Assembly (NCBI RefSeq): GCF_016916835.1
Contig: NZ_JAFFIX010000004.1
Coordinates: 124,001-188,000 of the forward strand
DNA: 64,000 nt
From: Actinacidiphila bryophytorum
GTDB taxonomy: Bacteria > Actinomycetota > Actinomycetes > Streptomycetales > Streptomycetaceae
Reading direction: 5' to 3'
Positions 51,597 through 60,533 of this stretch are shown one piece after another (within the stretch, counting starts at the first letter, position 1; each line of letters starts with the position of its first letter). Below the pieces are notes generated by a model. That model made no database searches. It worked only from the letters and a program-made list of their open reading frames with translations, and had not been told where the DNA came from. The position numbers and the translations under genes were made by a program.

Positions 51597-52184
51597 ATGG
51601 GCCGACAGGCACAGGCAGGCACAGGACGGGGGCTCGGGGTGTTCGAGGAAGGCGAGCTGGAACGGCTCGTGGCGGCTGCCCAGGCGGGTGACCCGGGGGC
51701 GATGGAGTACCTGCTGGCCAAGCTGCGGCCGGTGGTGCTGCGCCGCTGCTCCCGCTTCCTGCCGCACCACGCCGACGCCGAGGAGGCCGCGCAGGACGCG
51801 CTGCTGTCCATCAGCACGCACCTGGGCGAGTACCGCGGCCGCGGCTCGTTCCTCGGCTGGGTGACGGTGATCGCGTCCAACGCCGCCCGGGCCACCTACC
51901 GTTCGATGCGCCGGCGTGCCGAGGACAGCCACGCGGACGTACCCGAGTCCGTGGACCCGCGGACCACCAGCGTCATCGCCGGGACCCGGCTGGACCTGAT
52001 GGAGGCGCTCACCGCGCTGGAGCAGCAGCACCCCGCCCTGGTGGAGTCCTTCGTGCTGCGCGACCTGGGCGACCTGACGTACGTCCAGGTGGCCGAGGAG
52101 CTGGACGCCCCGCTGGGCACCGTCAAGGACCGTATCCACCAGGCGCGGCGCTTCATGCGCGAGCGGCTGGCCGGCGGCCGGTGA
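51597..52184 (+). CDS. ECF-type sigma factor
   Basis: A 195-residue ECF sigma factor. Region 2 has LPHHADAEEAAQDALLSI and GRGSFLGWVTVIASNAARAT; region 4 has LTYVQVAEELDAPLGTVKDR. No anti-sigma domain protein is adjacent; instead a membrane kinase is divergent and a secreted protein gene overlaps the stop by four bases. ATG 51597 or GTG 51639 could be the start. Phosphorylation by the kinase might replace an anti-sigma factor. Confidence 0.87.
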   Translation: MGRQAQAGTGRGLGVFEEGELERLVAAAQAGDPGAMEYLLAKLRPVVLRRCSRFLPHHADAEEAAQDALLSISTHLGEYRGRGSFLGWVTVIASNAARATYRSMRRRAEDSHADVPESVDPRTTSVIAGTRLDLMEALTALEQQHPALVESFVLRDLGDLTYVQVAEELDAPLGTVKDRIHQARRFMRERLAGGR

Positions 52185-53017
52185 ACGGCGCCCCCGCGGC
52201 GGGGCGCGGCCGCGGTACCGCCCGGTCCGGGTACGCGGCCCGGTCCGGTTGTGCGGTCCGGCCCCGGTACGCCGTCGCCGCCGTCGTGGCGGCTGCCGCG
52301 TGCGGCCTGGCGGCCGGGCGTTTCGTCCTGCCACCGCCCCCCGGCTCCCCGCACCCGGCAGCGGCGGCCCCCGCGACCGGCGGCGCGTCCGCCCACGTAC
52401 GAACGACCGCCGGCTCCGGCTCGCCCAAGCCCGCCACCGGCCCGGTGACGACCGCGGACCTGCTCGGCCCCGCGGCGTTCGGCGCGGTCGGCATCACCGC
52501 CCCGATCCGCACCAGGGACCGCTTCGGCGACGGCGTGTACGCCAACGCGGCCTGCGCGGGGGAGAAGACGCTCGGCCAGACGCTGGGCGGGCCGGGCGCC
52601 CACTTCCGCGGGCTGATGACCGGCACCCGCACCGACCCGGACGACCCCACCGTGGCGGTGGACCACGCCGACCAGGTCGCCCGCGAGGTCGCCGCGGAGG
52701 CCCAGAACCCGGCCCTGGCGCAGAACTTCGCCCAGCGCCTGCTGCTGGAGGAGGTCCCCTGCCAGGACGCACCTCCCGGCCACTGGGTCTACGGCAGGAC
52801 CACGACGCTGGAACTCGCCCCCGGCGTCAGCGCCAGCTGGATGGGCAGCTACCAGGGGTCCCTCAACACCGGCGGCACGGCTCCCGAAGGCGCGGAGCCC
52901 TGCGGCGGCATCGCCGTCCTCCGCAGCGGCAGCCACTACGCGGTGCTGGAGGTCGACGCCTGCCTGGGCGCGGACGCGATGTCCCGCATCGTCAGGACCG
53001 CTCTGTCACAGCTGTGA
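52181..53017 (+). CDS. membrane-anchored exported protein A
   Basis: A 278-residue protein with an N-terminal membrane segment (YAVAAVVAAAACGLAAGRFV) after an Arg-rich start, a Pro/Ala linker, and an extracytoplasmic domain (from about residue 92) with cysteines at NAACAGEK, PCQDAPPGHW, EPCGGIAVLRSG and DACLG that likely form two disulfides. Family not recognised. Its C-terminal part matches the following protein (GHWxYG, GGxAVLRSG), so the two are tandem paralogues. It is translationally coupled to the sigma gene. Confidence 0.7.
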   Translation: MNGAPAAGRGRGTARSGYAARSGCAVRPRYAVAAVVAAAACGLAAGRFVLPPPPGSPHPAAAAPATGGASAHVRTTAGSGSPKPATGPVTTADLLGPAAFGAVGITAPIRTRDRFGDGVYANAACAGEKTLGQTLGGPGAHFRGLMTGTRTDPDDPTVAVDHADQVAREVAAEAQNPALAQNFAQRLLLEEVPCQDAPPGHWVYGRTTTLELAPGVSASWMGSYQGSLNTGGTAPEGAEPCGGIAVLRSGSHYAVLEVDACLGADAMSRIVRTALSQL

Positions 53018-53112
53018 AACAGCCGGTCAGGGCTCCAACATTCGCTCCGCCGGCGTCATCTCCCCGGTTGCACGAGGACGCAGCAGGCGTCCCGACCAGC
53101 AGGGAGAGCCAG

Positions 53113-53829
53113 ATGTCCGAGAACCGGTCCGTCCAGCCCGAGTCCGTCCGGCCCGAGTCCGTACGCCGCAGGTCCGTACGCCGCAGCCGTGCCGCCGCCG
53201 CGGCCTGCTTCACCGCCGCGCTGGTCGCGGTCGGCGTCGTGGGCGTCCAGTCGGCCGCCGCCCACCCGGCGGCCCGGCGCCCCGCCGCCCCGGTCGCCGC
53301 CGTCGCCGCTCCCGGACTCGGCTCCGCCGCCCTCCTCCAGAGCGAGGACTTCTTCCAGCAGGGCCTCGCCCCGGTCGCCGCGACCGTCGCACTGTCCGGG
53401 CGCCAGGCGCTCTCGGCGTGCTCGGGCGAGGAGGCGATGCGGGACCTGACCAACGGCAAGGCCACCGCGTACGCCTCGGTGACCTGGACCTTCGACACCG
53501 ACAGCAGCCTGCTGACCGAGTCGGCCGCGAGCGCCGCCACCGGCACCTCGGCGGGCGCCTACGTGAAGCGGCTCGACGCGCTGGTGCGGGACTGCCAGGA
53601 CGAGCCGGCCGGCCACTGGCACTACGGCGCCGCCCACACCCTCACCGCGGGCGGCGGTACGGGCCACTGGTACCCGTCCTACAACGGCGACGGGACCGCC
53701 ACCGGCGGTGTCGCGGTCCTGCGCAGCGGCACGAGGGTCGCCGTTGTCGAGCTGACCGGTCAGCCCACGGACGACCCGGCGTACGTCGAGGGCGTCGCCA
53801 CCGCGGCCCTGAACCGCCTCGCCTCCTGA
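53113..53829 (+). CDS. secreted protein B, paralogue of A
   Basis: A 238-residue protein with a signal-like segment (AAAACFTAALVAVGVVGVQS) after a repetitive PESVR/RRSVR N-terminus encoded by 15-bp repeats at about 53125-53180. The mature domain shares with protein A the segments CQDEPAGHWHYG and GGVAVLRSGTRVAVVEL and two cysteines. Function unknown. ATG 53113 follows AGGGAGA. It lies 95 nt downstream of A and is probably in the same sigma-controlled unit. Confidence 0.7.
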   Translation: MSENRSVQPESVRPESVRRRSVRRSRAAAAACFTAALVAVGVVGVQSAAAHPAARRPAAPVAAVAAPGLGSAALLQSEDFFQQGLAPVAATVALSGRQALSACSGEEAMRDLTNGKATAYASVTWTFDTDSSLLTESAASAATGTSAGAYVKRLDALVRDCQDEPAGHWHYGAAHTLTAGGGTGHWYPSYNGDGTATGGVAVLRSGTRVAVVELTGQPTDDPAYVEGVATAALNRLAS

Positions 53830-53859
53830 CACCCGCGCCGGCGGGCGGAACCGGCCCGG

Positions 53860-54936
53860 TCAGTGAACGGGAGCCGCGGCCGGGAGGGTCTTGGCGAGGC
53901 GGGTCGTTCCCGGGTCGCCGCCGGGTATCGGCCGGTAGCCCTCGCTCTCGTAGAGCGCGATGTTGCGGCGGCTGGCGGCGCCGGTGGTGAGGACCAGGCG
54001 TTCGCCGCCGCCCGCCGCGGACTCGGCGGTACGCAGCATCCACCGGCCGAGGCCGCGCCCGCGCAGGTCGGGGGCGACGGCGAGCCGGCCGATGTGCCAG
54101 TCGTCGCCGTCGCGGCGGGCGCGCACCGTCGCCAGCAGCCGCCCGTCGAGGAAGAGGCCGGTGGCCTGCCATGCGGCGAGCCCCGCGCGTACCTCTTCGA
54201 GCGGCTCGTGGAGGGCGGGTACGGCCAGCGTGTCGTTGGCCAGGGCCTCGTCCACCCAGCAGCACCGCTGCAGCACCGTGACCTCGGGGGCGTCGGCGGG
54301 GGTCAGGGGCCGTACGTACGAGCCCGGCAGCGGCCCCGGCGCCGTGTCCGCGGCGGCGCGTTCGCGCATCGGCCGCAGGGCCTGGGCGACCCGCACCAGC
54401 TCGTCGAGTACGCCGACGGCCGCCGCCGCGCGGGCGTCGTCCGGGCGGACCTGCCCGTCGTGCACGGCGTCGGCGATGCGGAGCGCGACGGTGGCGCCGA
54501 CGGGCACCAGGCGGAGTGTGGTCACGACCTGCTTGGCGTGCTGGACCGCGCGGGTGCCCGCCGAGGTGTTGCCGTAGCTGACGAAGCCGACCGGCTTCCA
54601 GGCCCACTCGGGTCCCAGGTAGTCGAGCGCGTTCTTCAGCGTCGCGGGCATCCCGTAGTTGTACTCGGGCGTCACGATGACGAAGCCGTCCGCGGCTGCG
54701 ACGGTCGCGCTCCAGCGCCGGGTGTGCGCGTGGCGGTAGAGGCCGGCGGACGGGTGCTCCTCCTCGTCGAGGAAGGGCAGGCCGAGGTCGCCGAGGGCCA
54801 GCGGCATCAGGTCCACGCCGAGTTCGCGGGCGCGGGGGGTGATCGCCTCGGCCAGCCAGCTGCCGACCGCCGGGCCGAGGGCGCCGGGGCGGGTGCTGCA
54901 CACGAGGAGGAGGATGAGCGGCCTTTTCGTTGACAT
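53860..54936 (-). CDS. NADPH-FMN reductase/GNAT acetyltransferase fusion
   Basis: A 358-residue fusion. The N-terminal 200 residues are a flavodoxin-like FMN reductase (LLVCSTRPGALGPAVGSWLA, VTPEYNYGMPATLKNALDYL). The C-terminal 145 residues are a GNAT acyltransferase with the CoA loop VAPDLRGRGLGRWML and ending ESEGYRPIPG. The combination suggests reduction and acetylation of one xenobiotic, but the substrate is unknown. It is divergent from a MarR regulator with 30 bp between start codons. Confidence 0.87.
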   Translation of the reverse strand: MSTKRPLILLLVCSTRPGALGPAVGSWLAEAITPRARELGVDLMPLALGDLGLPFLDEEEHPSAGLYRHAHTRRWSATVAAADGFVIVTPEYNYGMPATLKNALDYLGPEWAWKPVGFVSYGNTSAGTRAVQHAKQVVTTLRLVPVGATVALRIADAVHDGQVRPDDARAAAAVGVLDELVRVAQALRPMRERAAADTAPGPLPGSYVRPLTPADAPEVTVLQRCCWVDEALANDTLAVPALHEPLEEVRAGLAAWQATGLFLDGRLLATVRARRDGDDWHIGRLAVAPDLRGRGLGRWMLRTAESAAGGGERLVLTTGAASRRNIALYESEGYRPIPGGDPGTTRLAKTLPAAAPVH

Positions 54937-54946
54937 AGAAACGAAG

Positions 54947-54957
54947 CTACCTGGTAG
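54947..54957. promoter_or_regulatory. CTACC-T-GGTAG palindrome, MarR operator candidate
   Basis: An 11-bp perfect palindrome in the 30-bp gap between divergent MarR and reductase genes. TTGACA (54930) and TAGATT (54955), 19 nt apart, form a plausible plus-strand promoter whose transcript would begin at or next to the MarR ATG, so it may be leaderless. The palindrome overlaps the spacer. Confidence 0.5.
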
Positions 54958-54966
54958 ATTGGTTAC

Positions 54967-55440
54967 ATGTCAACGAGATCCTCGGGCCACGGGGCCGCCA
55001 CCCGATGGCTGACCCCTGAGGAGGAGCGCGCCTGGCGCGCGTACCGCCGCATGGTGACCGCCGTGCAGGTGCGCACGGCCCAGGACCTGGCCGAGCACGG
55101 GCTGTCGGAAGCGGACTACGAAGTGCTGAGCACTCTCTCCGAGCGCCCGGGCAGCGCCGGTCCGCTGCACGAGCAGGCGGCGAAGATGGGGTGGTCGCGC
55201 AGCCGGCTGTCCCGCCATGCCACGCGCATGGAGTCCCGCGGCCTCCTCCGCCGCGACCCGGACCCGGCGGACGGACGCGGCTGCATCCTGGTCCTCACCC
55301 CGCAGGGCCTGCGCACCCTTGAGGACACCGCCCCCGCCCATCTGGCGTCAGTACGCCGCCACTTCGTCGACCGCCTCACCCCCGAGGACCTCGCCGCCCT
55401 CGAAGCCATCGCCGCCAAGGTCGACCCGACCGGGGGCTGA
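54967..55440 (+). CDS. MarR-family regulator
   Basis: A 157-residue MarR repressor: dimer helix, then the winged helix (DYEVLSTLSERPGSAGPLHE, SRSRLSRHATRMESRGLLRR, the wing with DPADGRGCILVLT) and C-terminal helices. It probably represses itself and the divergent flavin reductase/acetyltransferase and responds to the compound that enzyme alters. The ATG is symmetric to that of the divergent gene (ATGTCAAC on both strands). Confidence 0.88.
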   Translation: MSTRSSGHGAATRWLTPEEERAWRAYRRMVTAVQVRTAQDLAEHGLSEADYEVLSTLSERPGSAGPLHEQAAKMGWSRSRLSRHATRMESRGLLRRDPDPADGRGCILVLTPQGLRTLEDTAPAHLASVRRHFVDRLTPEDLAALEAIAAKVDPTGG

Positions 55441-55462
55441 AGAGCCAGGGGCCGTCAGCCCC
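55433..55462. terminator. bidirectional hairpin between convergent genes
   Basis: GGGGCTGA and TCAGCCCC form an 8-bp stem; each arm contains the stop codon of one of the two convergent genes. Confidence 0.45.
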
Positions 55463-56975
55463 AGGCGGTGACCGTGAGGCGCACGCATGCCCCCTCGCCG
55501 AGGAGCGGGGCGGCGGAGGCCGCGGGGGGCAGGGGGACGAGGGCGGTCCAGGTGCCCGGCTCGGGGTTCTCGTCCAGGAGGGACGGACCGGCGGCTTCGT
55601 AGTCGCGGATGCTCCCCGGGATACGGGAGTTCCAGGCGGCCCGCGCGGACGGGGCTGCGTCGGAGGGCGTGACGTCGACGATGAGGGTGTCGTCGAAGTC
55701 GCGGACCTGCTCCAGGTGGTCGCGGAAGGTGAAGAGCCGGTGCTGCCCCTGGCGGACCGCCAACACCCGCAGTTGCAGGGAGAAGCGCAGGGTGTCGGTG
55801 CCGGCCGGCGGCAGTCGGCTGGACAGGAAGGTGGTCGCCAGCCGTACGGCACCGTCGGTGCTTCCGTCATCGCCGGGGGCCGACAACTGGAGCGGGCACC
55901 AGTGGGCTGCGAGCCTTTCGTGCAGGACGACCGGCAACCCCCGCACCGACAGGCGGACTTCGGCCTGCCACGTCGTGTCCTGGTCGGCGCCGGGGAGCCG
56001 GTGCCCGACCAGGTCGGCGTCCACCCGCAGGTCGCCGAACAGAAAGCGCCGCAGACTCTGGTAGGCCTCCTCGGAGTTGACCAGTCCGTAGCGCCCGCTG
56101 TGGCTGCGGTGCACGTAGGCGCGGTGGGCGCCCGGCACGTACGCGTTCTCGATCTGGACCAGGCCGTCGCTCCTGACGCCCACGGCGTCCGCCGAGAGCC
56201 CGAGCGCGACGTCGTAGTCCGAGGAGTCCGTGCCGACCACGCACATGACCTTGTCCAGCGGGAGTGCGCCCGGTCCTGTGGGCATCTCACGGGCCTGCCA
56301 GCCTTCGGGCGGACCGCCGGGATCCCGCTGCGCCTCCGGGGTCAGGTACTCGTACATGCGGTGCGGGCCGAAGATGTCGGCGCCCTCGATGCCCAGCGCG
56401 TCCCGCAGCCGCTCCAGGGTGCCGAATCCGACGTCGAAGGCGATGCCGCCGTGGGGTGTGCCGTAGGTGAACAGCTTCTCGACGTGGTCGCGCGGGTCGC
56501 CGCCCTCGTCCGGGATGATCTTCTGGAGCAGGCAGCGGCAGATCAGCCCGCCCATGGAGTGCGCGACGAGGTGGACCCGCGGCGCCCCTGTCTTCTGCTG
56601 CAGCGTCCGGATCAGGCCGAGCAGGTCGCGGGCCGCGTTCTCCAGACTGAAGTCCTGCGGACTGGTGCCCCAGGTGTCGGCGGAGACGTCGTAGAAGCGG
56701 TGCACCCAGATGCTGGTCGGCGGGACCCGGTCGTGCCGGTCCAGGTACGCCGTCTGGCCGCCCTCGACGAGGATCTGGTAGTCGTGGTCGGCGAGGAGCC
56801 TGAGCAGCGGCCCCTCGAACTGGTAGAACAGCGGCTCGTCGCCGCTTCCCACCCGCACGTGCGTCGAGCCCTCGTTGAACCCGTAGAACGGGTCCGTCAC
56901 CGCCTTGTCGATGCCGGGCGTGCCGCCCGCGAACCCCCGTACGTACACGAGGGGAAAGCCGGACCCGGCCGACAT
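55455..56975 (-). CDS. lipase/esterase (PGAP1/LCAT-like alpha/beta-hydrolase)
   Basis: A 506-residue alpha/beta-hydrolase. The nucleophile is S140 in VHLVAHSMGGLICRCLL, after a conserved GFAGG oxyanion region (FPLVYVRGFAGGTPGIDK). FTYGTPHGG follows, as in PGAP1/LCAT-like lipases. The C-terminal 180 residues are a beta-rich domain without known function. No signal peptide is present, so it acts in the cytoplasm. ATG 56975 follows GGAGG. Only 145 bp separate it from the divergent NACHT ATPase gene, so the two may form one system with the lipase as effector. Confidence 0.82.
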   Translation of the reverse strand: MSAGSGFPLVYVRGFAGGTPGIDKAVTDPFYGFNEGSTHVRVGSGDEPLFYQFEGPLLRLLADHDYQILVEGGQTAYLDRHDRVPPTSIWVHRFYDVSADTWGTSPQDFSLENAARDLLGLIRTLQQKTGAPRVHLVAHSMGGLICRCLLQKIIPDEGGDPRDHVEKLFTYGTPHGGIAFDVGFGTLERLRDALGIEGADIFGPHRMYEYLTPEAQRDPGGPPEGWQAREMPTGPGALPLDKVMCVVGTDSSDYDVALGLSADAVGVRSDGLVQIENAYVPGAHRAYVHRSHSGRYGLVNSEEAYQSLRRFLFGDLRVDADLVGHRLPGADQDTTWQAEVRLSVRGLPVVLHERLAAHWCPLQLSAPGDDGSTDGAVRLATTFLSSRLPPAGTDTLRFSLQLRVLAVRQGQHRLFTFRDHLEQVRDFDDTLIVDVTPSDAAPSARAAWNSRIPGSIRDYEAAGPSLLDENPEPGTWTALVPLPPAASAAPLLGEGACVRLTVTAWG

Positions 56976-57120
56976 CGGACCTCCAGGGTGCACTCGCGCG
57001 GACAAGACCTGTATGTCATATGTTGACCGGATATCGTGCCGCATAGACATGACTGCGCCGCGCGGGTGAATGTTGCCCGGCTGCCGCCGAAAGCCGGGCG
57101 GGCGAGGAAACAGTGACAGG

Positions 57121-60100
57121 GTGAAGGTTGGCGGAGGCGCTGCGTGGAGGAGGCAGGGGGCCTACGACCAGGCCCGGAGGTGGCGGGTACGCAAGAGCGG
57201 GTGGTATCTGCCCCTGCTGGCGCTGACCTTCGCGGGGGCGGTGGTCATGCTGTTCCTGGCGGCCGAGGCCGTCTACACCCTGGCCGGCAAGAAGGGCGCG
57301 CGGGACCGCCGTTTCTGGTCGCCGATGGTCTGGATCGACGGGCAGTGCAGCGAGAGCGGCTTCTCCTGCGGCGTCCTGCAGAACGTCTTCATGCCCTTCC
57401 TCACCCTCGCCCTCGTCACCGTCGCCTACCTCTTCTTCCGGTTCAGCCGGGTGCGCAGGGCGTATCTGAGGAAGGCCCGGGAGGCCCCGCACGAACTGGT
57501 GGAGACGGCGGGCGACATCTTCGGCGAGGTCGTGGGCCGGGACCAGCTCTGCGCGGTCCTCATCGCGGATCTGCAGGACAGCCGCTTCCGCCGCACGCAC
57601 GTCGTCGTCGGAGGGATCGGAACCGGCAAGACCGCACTGGTCGTGCTGCTGACCCGGCAGCTCGCCGGCTGCAACGCCGTGCCCATCCCACTGCGTCTGC
57701 GCGGGGTCGAGGGCGGCCTGGACTTCCTGCAGATGGCGTCCGAGCGGTTCTCCCGGGAAGTGCAGGGCCACATCCGCTCCGGTGCCGAGGGGGAGAAGGT
57801 GTGGCGGCGGTTGTGCCAGCAGGGACGCGTCGTCGTCCTCGCGGACGGGCTGGAGGAGGCGCTGACCGGTGAGGAACTGGCCGAGGAGCGCGACAACATC
57901 ATCCGGCTGGCCATCCGCCGGGCCAACGAGGAGCGGCTGCCGCTGATCATCACCTCACGGCCGCACGACTCGCTCCGGGGGATGGACGCGTCGCTCACCG
58001 ACCTGGAACCGCTGAGCGAGGATGCGGCTCTGGAGTACATCTCCTCCGGCAACGGGTGGGAGGACCGGCAGCGGCTGGACTGGATCGTCGAGATGGCCGG
58101 CATCGCCGAGGCGCCCACCTACCTGCAGATCGCCCGCGAACTCCACGAGGAGGGACTGCTGGAGCACGCCCTGACCGGGCACGCCGAGGCGGAGGCGCTG
58201 GAGACCCGCGGCGGGGACCGGGCGGCGCTCCGCCTCCATCTGATCGACACCTGGCTCAACGCGCTGATCAGCGGCGATCTCCATCCCGAACTGCCGCTCA
58301 GCCCGGACGAGCGGCGTGCGGCGATCCACTACCTGTCGGCCCTGGCATGCGCAGGACTGGCATCGGACTCCTCCGACGTGCGGTTCGCCGACGTGATCGA
58401 CGAGCAGGACCCGCTGCGCCCCCGCTACCCCGAGATCGTCAGGGAACTGGCGAGGAGAGTCGAGGACAGCCGGCTGGACATCCGCCTCGCGGCGCAGTGG
58501 GGGGCGAGGATGGGTCTGGCGGAACTCGCCGGGGACCGCGTCCGCTTCCAGCACAGCGTCCTCCAGGCCCATCTCGGATCCCGGTTCATGAACGCGGTGA
58601 TCCACCCGGGAATGCCCGCCGAGCCGGCCGAAAGATCCTTCTTCCCCGCGGCGTTGGACAGACCTGGGCGCGAACTGCTGATCGCGATGGTGCTCCACTC
58701 CCGCACGGTCGAGGGCTCGTGCGTGCACGGGGAAGCCGACGCCGGCGACTCCTGGTGCCCGGTGTCGGCCTCGCGCGACCTGCTGCTGAACGCCGCCTGC
58801 CGGGCGCAGACGGCCACGGGGCGGGGGCCGGAGTCCGTCGGCGGCGGGCGGGCTGCCGCAGACGGCTCCGCCCAGGCGCAGGTCATCTTCGAACGGACCC
58901 TGCACACCAACGCGCTGGAGCTGTACGCGGCGGCCCTGGTCATCGACAGCGTCGACGCGGAACCGCAGCAGCACCTCATCGCGATGCGGCTGTGCACCTC
59001 GTGGCCGGACCTGCTGGCCAGGGACCCGCGCACCCTGCGAGCGGCCAAGGCGCTGCTGGTGTCCCGCTTCGGCGAGGCGATGCGCGGCGTCGTCCGCAGA
59101 CAGACCCTGCAGCCCGCCTACCTGGAACTGTTCGACATCGCGTGCCAGGAGCCGTCGTATCCCATCCGCGTGGCCATTGCGCAGGAGATCGGGTCCGGTG
59201 GCGACGGGGCCTTCGCCGCGCTCCAGTCCCGGCTGCGCGGACCGCGGGTCGTCCCAGGCCGGCGGCTGGAGCGCGGGAGCGAGACGGATCTGCTGCTGGA
59301 GCTGTACGACGGCCAGCAGCCGGAACACGTCGCGGAGCAGGAAACCAGGGAACAGCGCCGGGCGGAGGGCGGGGTCGGCCGGATCAAGCGGGAACTGCGG
59401 GAGCGGGAGGGGCAGCGGCACGACGAGCGCCGGCGGGCGGCGGAGGAGCGGGAGGCGGAGGAGAACGACTGGCGGGACAACACCATGTGCGCATGGCTGG
59501 TCCCCATGCTCGTGGGTTCGGTCACCACCCACCGCCACCGGGACACCCCGTACGCGTTCCTTGAGGCCTGGGTCCGGCGGGTGGGTGCGCCGGACGGGGA
59601 CGAGGCGCCGCCCCTCGACCTCACCGTGGAAGTGGCCCTGGCCCAGGGCTTCAAGTACGCGGCCAACCGCAGGCGGCGCCATCCGCACGCCCGGCCCGAG
59701 GCACGGGAGTACCTGGCCGGGCAGGCCTGGGACATGCTCAAACGCAGTCGCTTCTGGTTCACCCAGCTCACGCTGCTGCACGCGCTGACCCTCTGGAACG
59801 TGCCTGACGGCGCTCACGCGACGCGCCCCGCGCACGGACACGGCTCCGATCCGGCCGAGCAGGTGCACCAGTGGCTGGCGCTCCCCGGTGGGGAACGCCG
59901 GCATCCCTTCGTGGAGGCGGCCGCGGAACTGTGCGTCTGGGCGCTGGAGTCCCGGCAGCCCGAGCGGTTCCTGTGGATCGACGAGTGCGGTGTCGCCGCG
60001 CATGTCGGCTCGCACACCTCAGAACACGGCGAGGACCGCAAACACCAGCTGTGGATCCCGCCGTCGACCGGCTGGAGCACCCTGCACGAGCGCGCCCAGC

Positions 60101-60516
60101 AGCTGCTCGGCGACGTGACCGTGCTGCTCAACCTCGCCGAGCGGGCCGACTGGCCCAAGGACCGGCTGCGGCGCCTTCGGCTCACCGACCGCCCCGACCT
60201 GCCTCCCTGCCTCACCCGGGACCGCAGCCCGCTCGATCCGAGCCGCACCGTCGTCCGCACGGCGGAGTCGCAGGCGGGTTCCAACTGCCTGGACGACTGC
60301 GGCTTCAACCTGTGCCCGTACCCGCCCAGGGGCCTCGACGGACACCGGGTGGAGTTGAGCCAGGCATTCTGCCGCGCGCAGTCCACCCTGGTGTCGCGGT
60401 CCCGCTCCCTGCTCCACCCCGAGGCGAGATGGCAGCGGAACACGAAGACGGGCGAGCTCAGGCGCTTCTGGGACCTGATGGGGCAGCGGGCACAGGACAA
60501 CGCCCGCTCACGGTGA
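57121..60516 (+). CDS. membrane NACHT/STAND ATPase
   Basis: A protein of about 1131 residues. Two N-terminal membrane helices (about 29-48 and 86-106) precede a NACHT domain with Walker A GGIGTGKT (164-171), Walker B VVVLADGLEEA (237-247) and sensor LPLIITSRP (273-281). A long helical region follows, with a highly charged segment around residues 760-790 (REREGQRHDERRRAAEEREA) and a C-terminal region lacking clear repeats. NACHT proteins sense foreign or stress molecules and oligomerise. GTG 57121 is the likely start; ATG 57070 is possible. Confidence 0.82.
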   Translation: MKVGGGAAWRRQGAYDQARRWRVRKSGWYLPLLALTFAGAVVMLFLAAEAVYTLAGKKGARDRRFWSPMVWIDGQCSESGFSCGVLQNVFMPFLTLALVTVAYLFFRFSRVRRAYLRKAREAPHELVETAGDIFGEVVGRDQLCAVLIADLQDSRFRRTHVVVGGIGTGKTALVVLLTRQLAGCNAVPIPLRLRGVEGGLDFLQMASERFSREVQGHIRSGAEGEKVWRRLCQQGRVVVLADGLEEALTGEELAEERDNIIRLAIRRANEERLPLIITSRPHDSLRGMDASLTDLEPLSEDAALEYISSGNGWEDRQRLDWIVEMAGIAEAPTYLQIARELHEEGLLEHALTGHAEAEALETRGGDRAALRLHLIDTWLNALISGDLHPELPLSPDERRAAIHYLSALACAGLASDSSDVRFADVIDEQDPLRPRYPEIVRELARRVEDSRLDIRLAAQWGARMGLAELAGDRVRFQHSVLQAHLGSRFMNAVIHPGMPAEPAERSFFPAALDRPGRELLIAMVLHSRTVEGSCVHGEADAGDSWCPVSASRDLLLNAACRAQTATGRGPESVGGGRAAADGSAQAQVIFERTLHTNALELYAAALVIDSVDAEPQQHLIAMRLCTSWPDLLARDPRTLRAAKALLVSRFGEAMRGVVRRQTLQPAYLELFDIACQEPSYPIRVAIAQEIGSGGDGAFAALQSRLRGPRVVPGRRLERGSETDLLLELYDGQQPEHVAEQETREQRRAEGGVGRIKRELREREGQRHDERRRAAEEREAEENDWRDNTMCAWLVPMLVGSVTTHRHRDTPYAFLEAWVRRVGAPDGDEAPPLDLTVEVALAQGFKYAANRRRRHPHARPEAREYLAGQAWDMLKRSRFWFTQLTLLHALTLWNVPDGAHATRPAHGHGSDPAEQVHQWLALPGGERRHPFVEAAAELCVWALESRQPERFLWIDECGVAAHVGSHTSEHGEDRKHQLWIPPSTGWSTLHERAQQLLGDVTVLLNLAERADWPKDRLRRLRLTDRPDLPPCLTRDRSPLDPSRTVVRTAESQAGSNCLDDCGFNLCPYPPRGLDGHRVELSQAFCRAQSTLVSRSRSLLHPEARWQRNTKTGELRRFWDLMGQRAQDNARSR

Positions 60517-60533
60517 CAGCCGTTCGGGGGAGG

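Noticed and set aside
57955..60015. A 686-residue minus-strand protein opposite the NACHT gene
   Set aside because: Antisense open frame produced by high GC content; no domain and composition typical of shadow frames.
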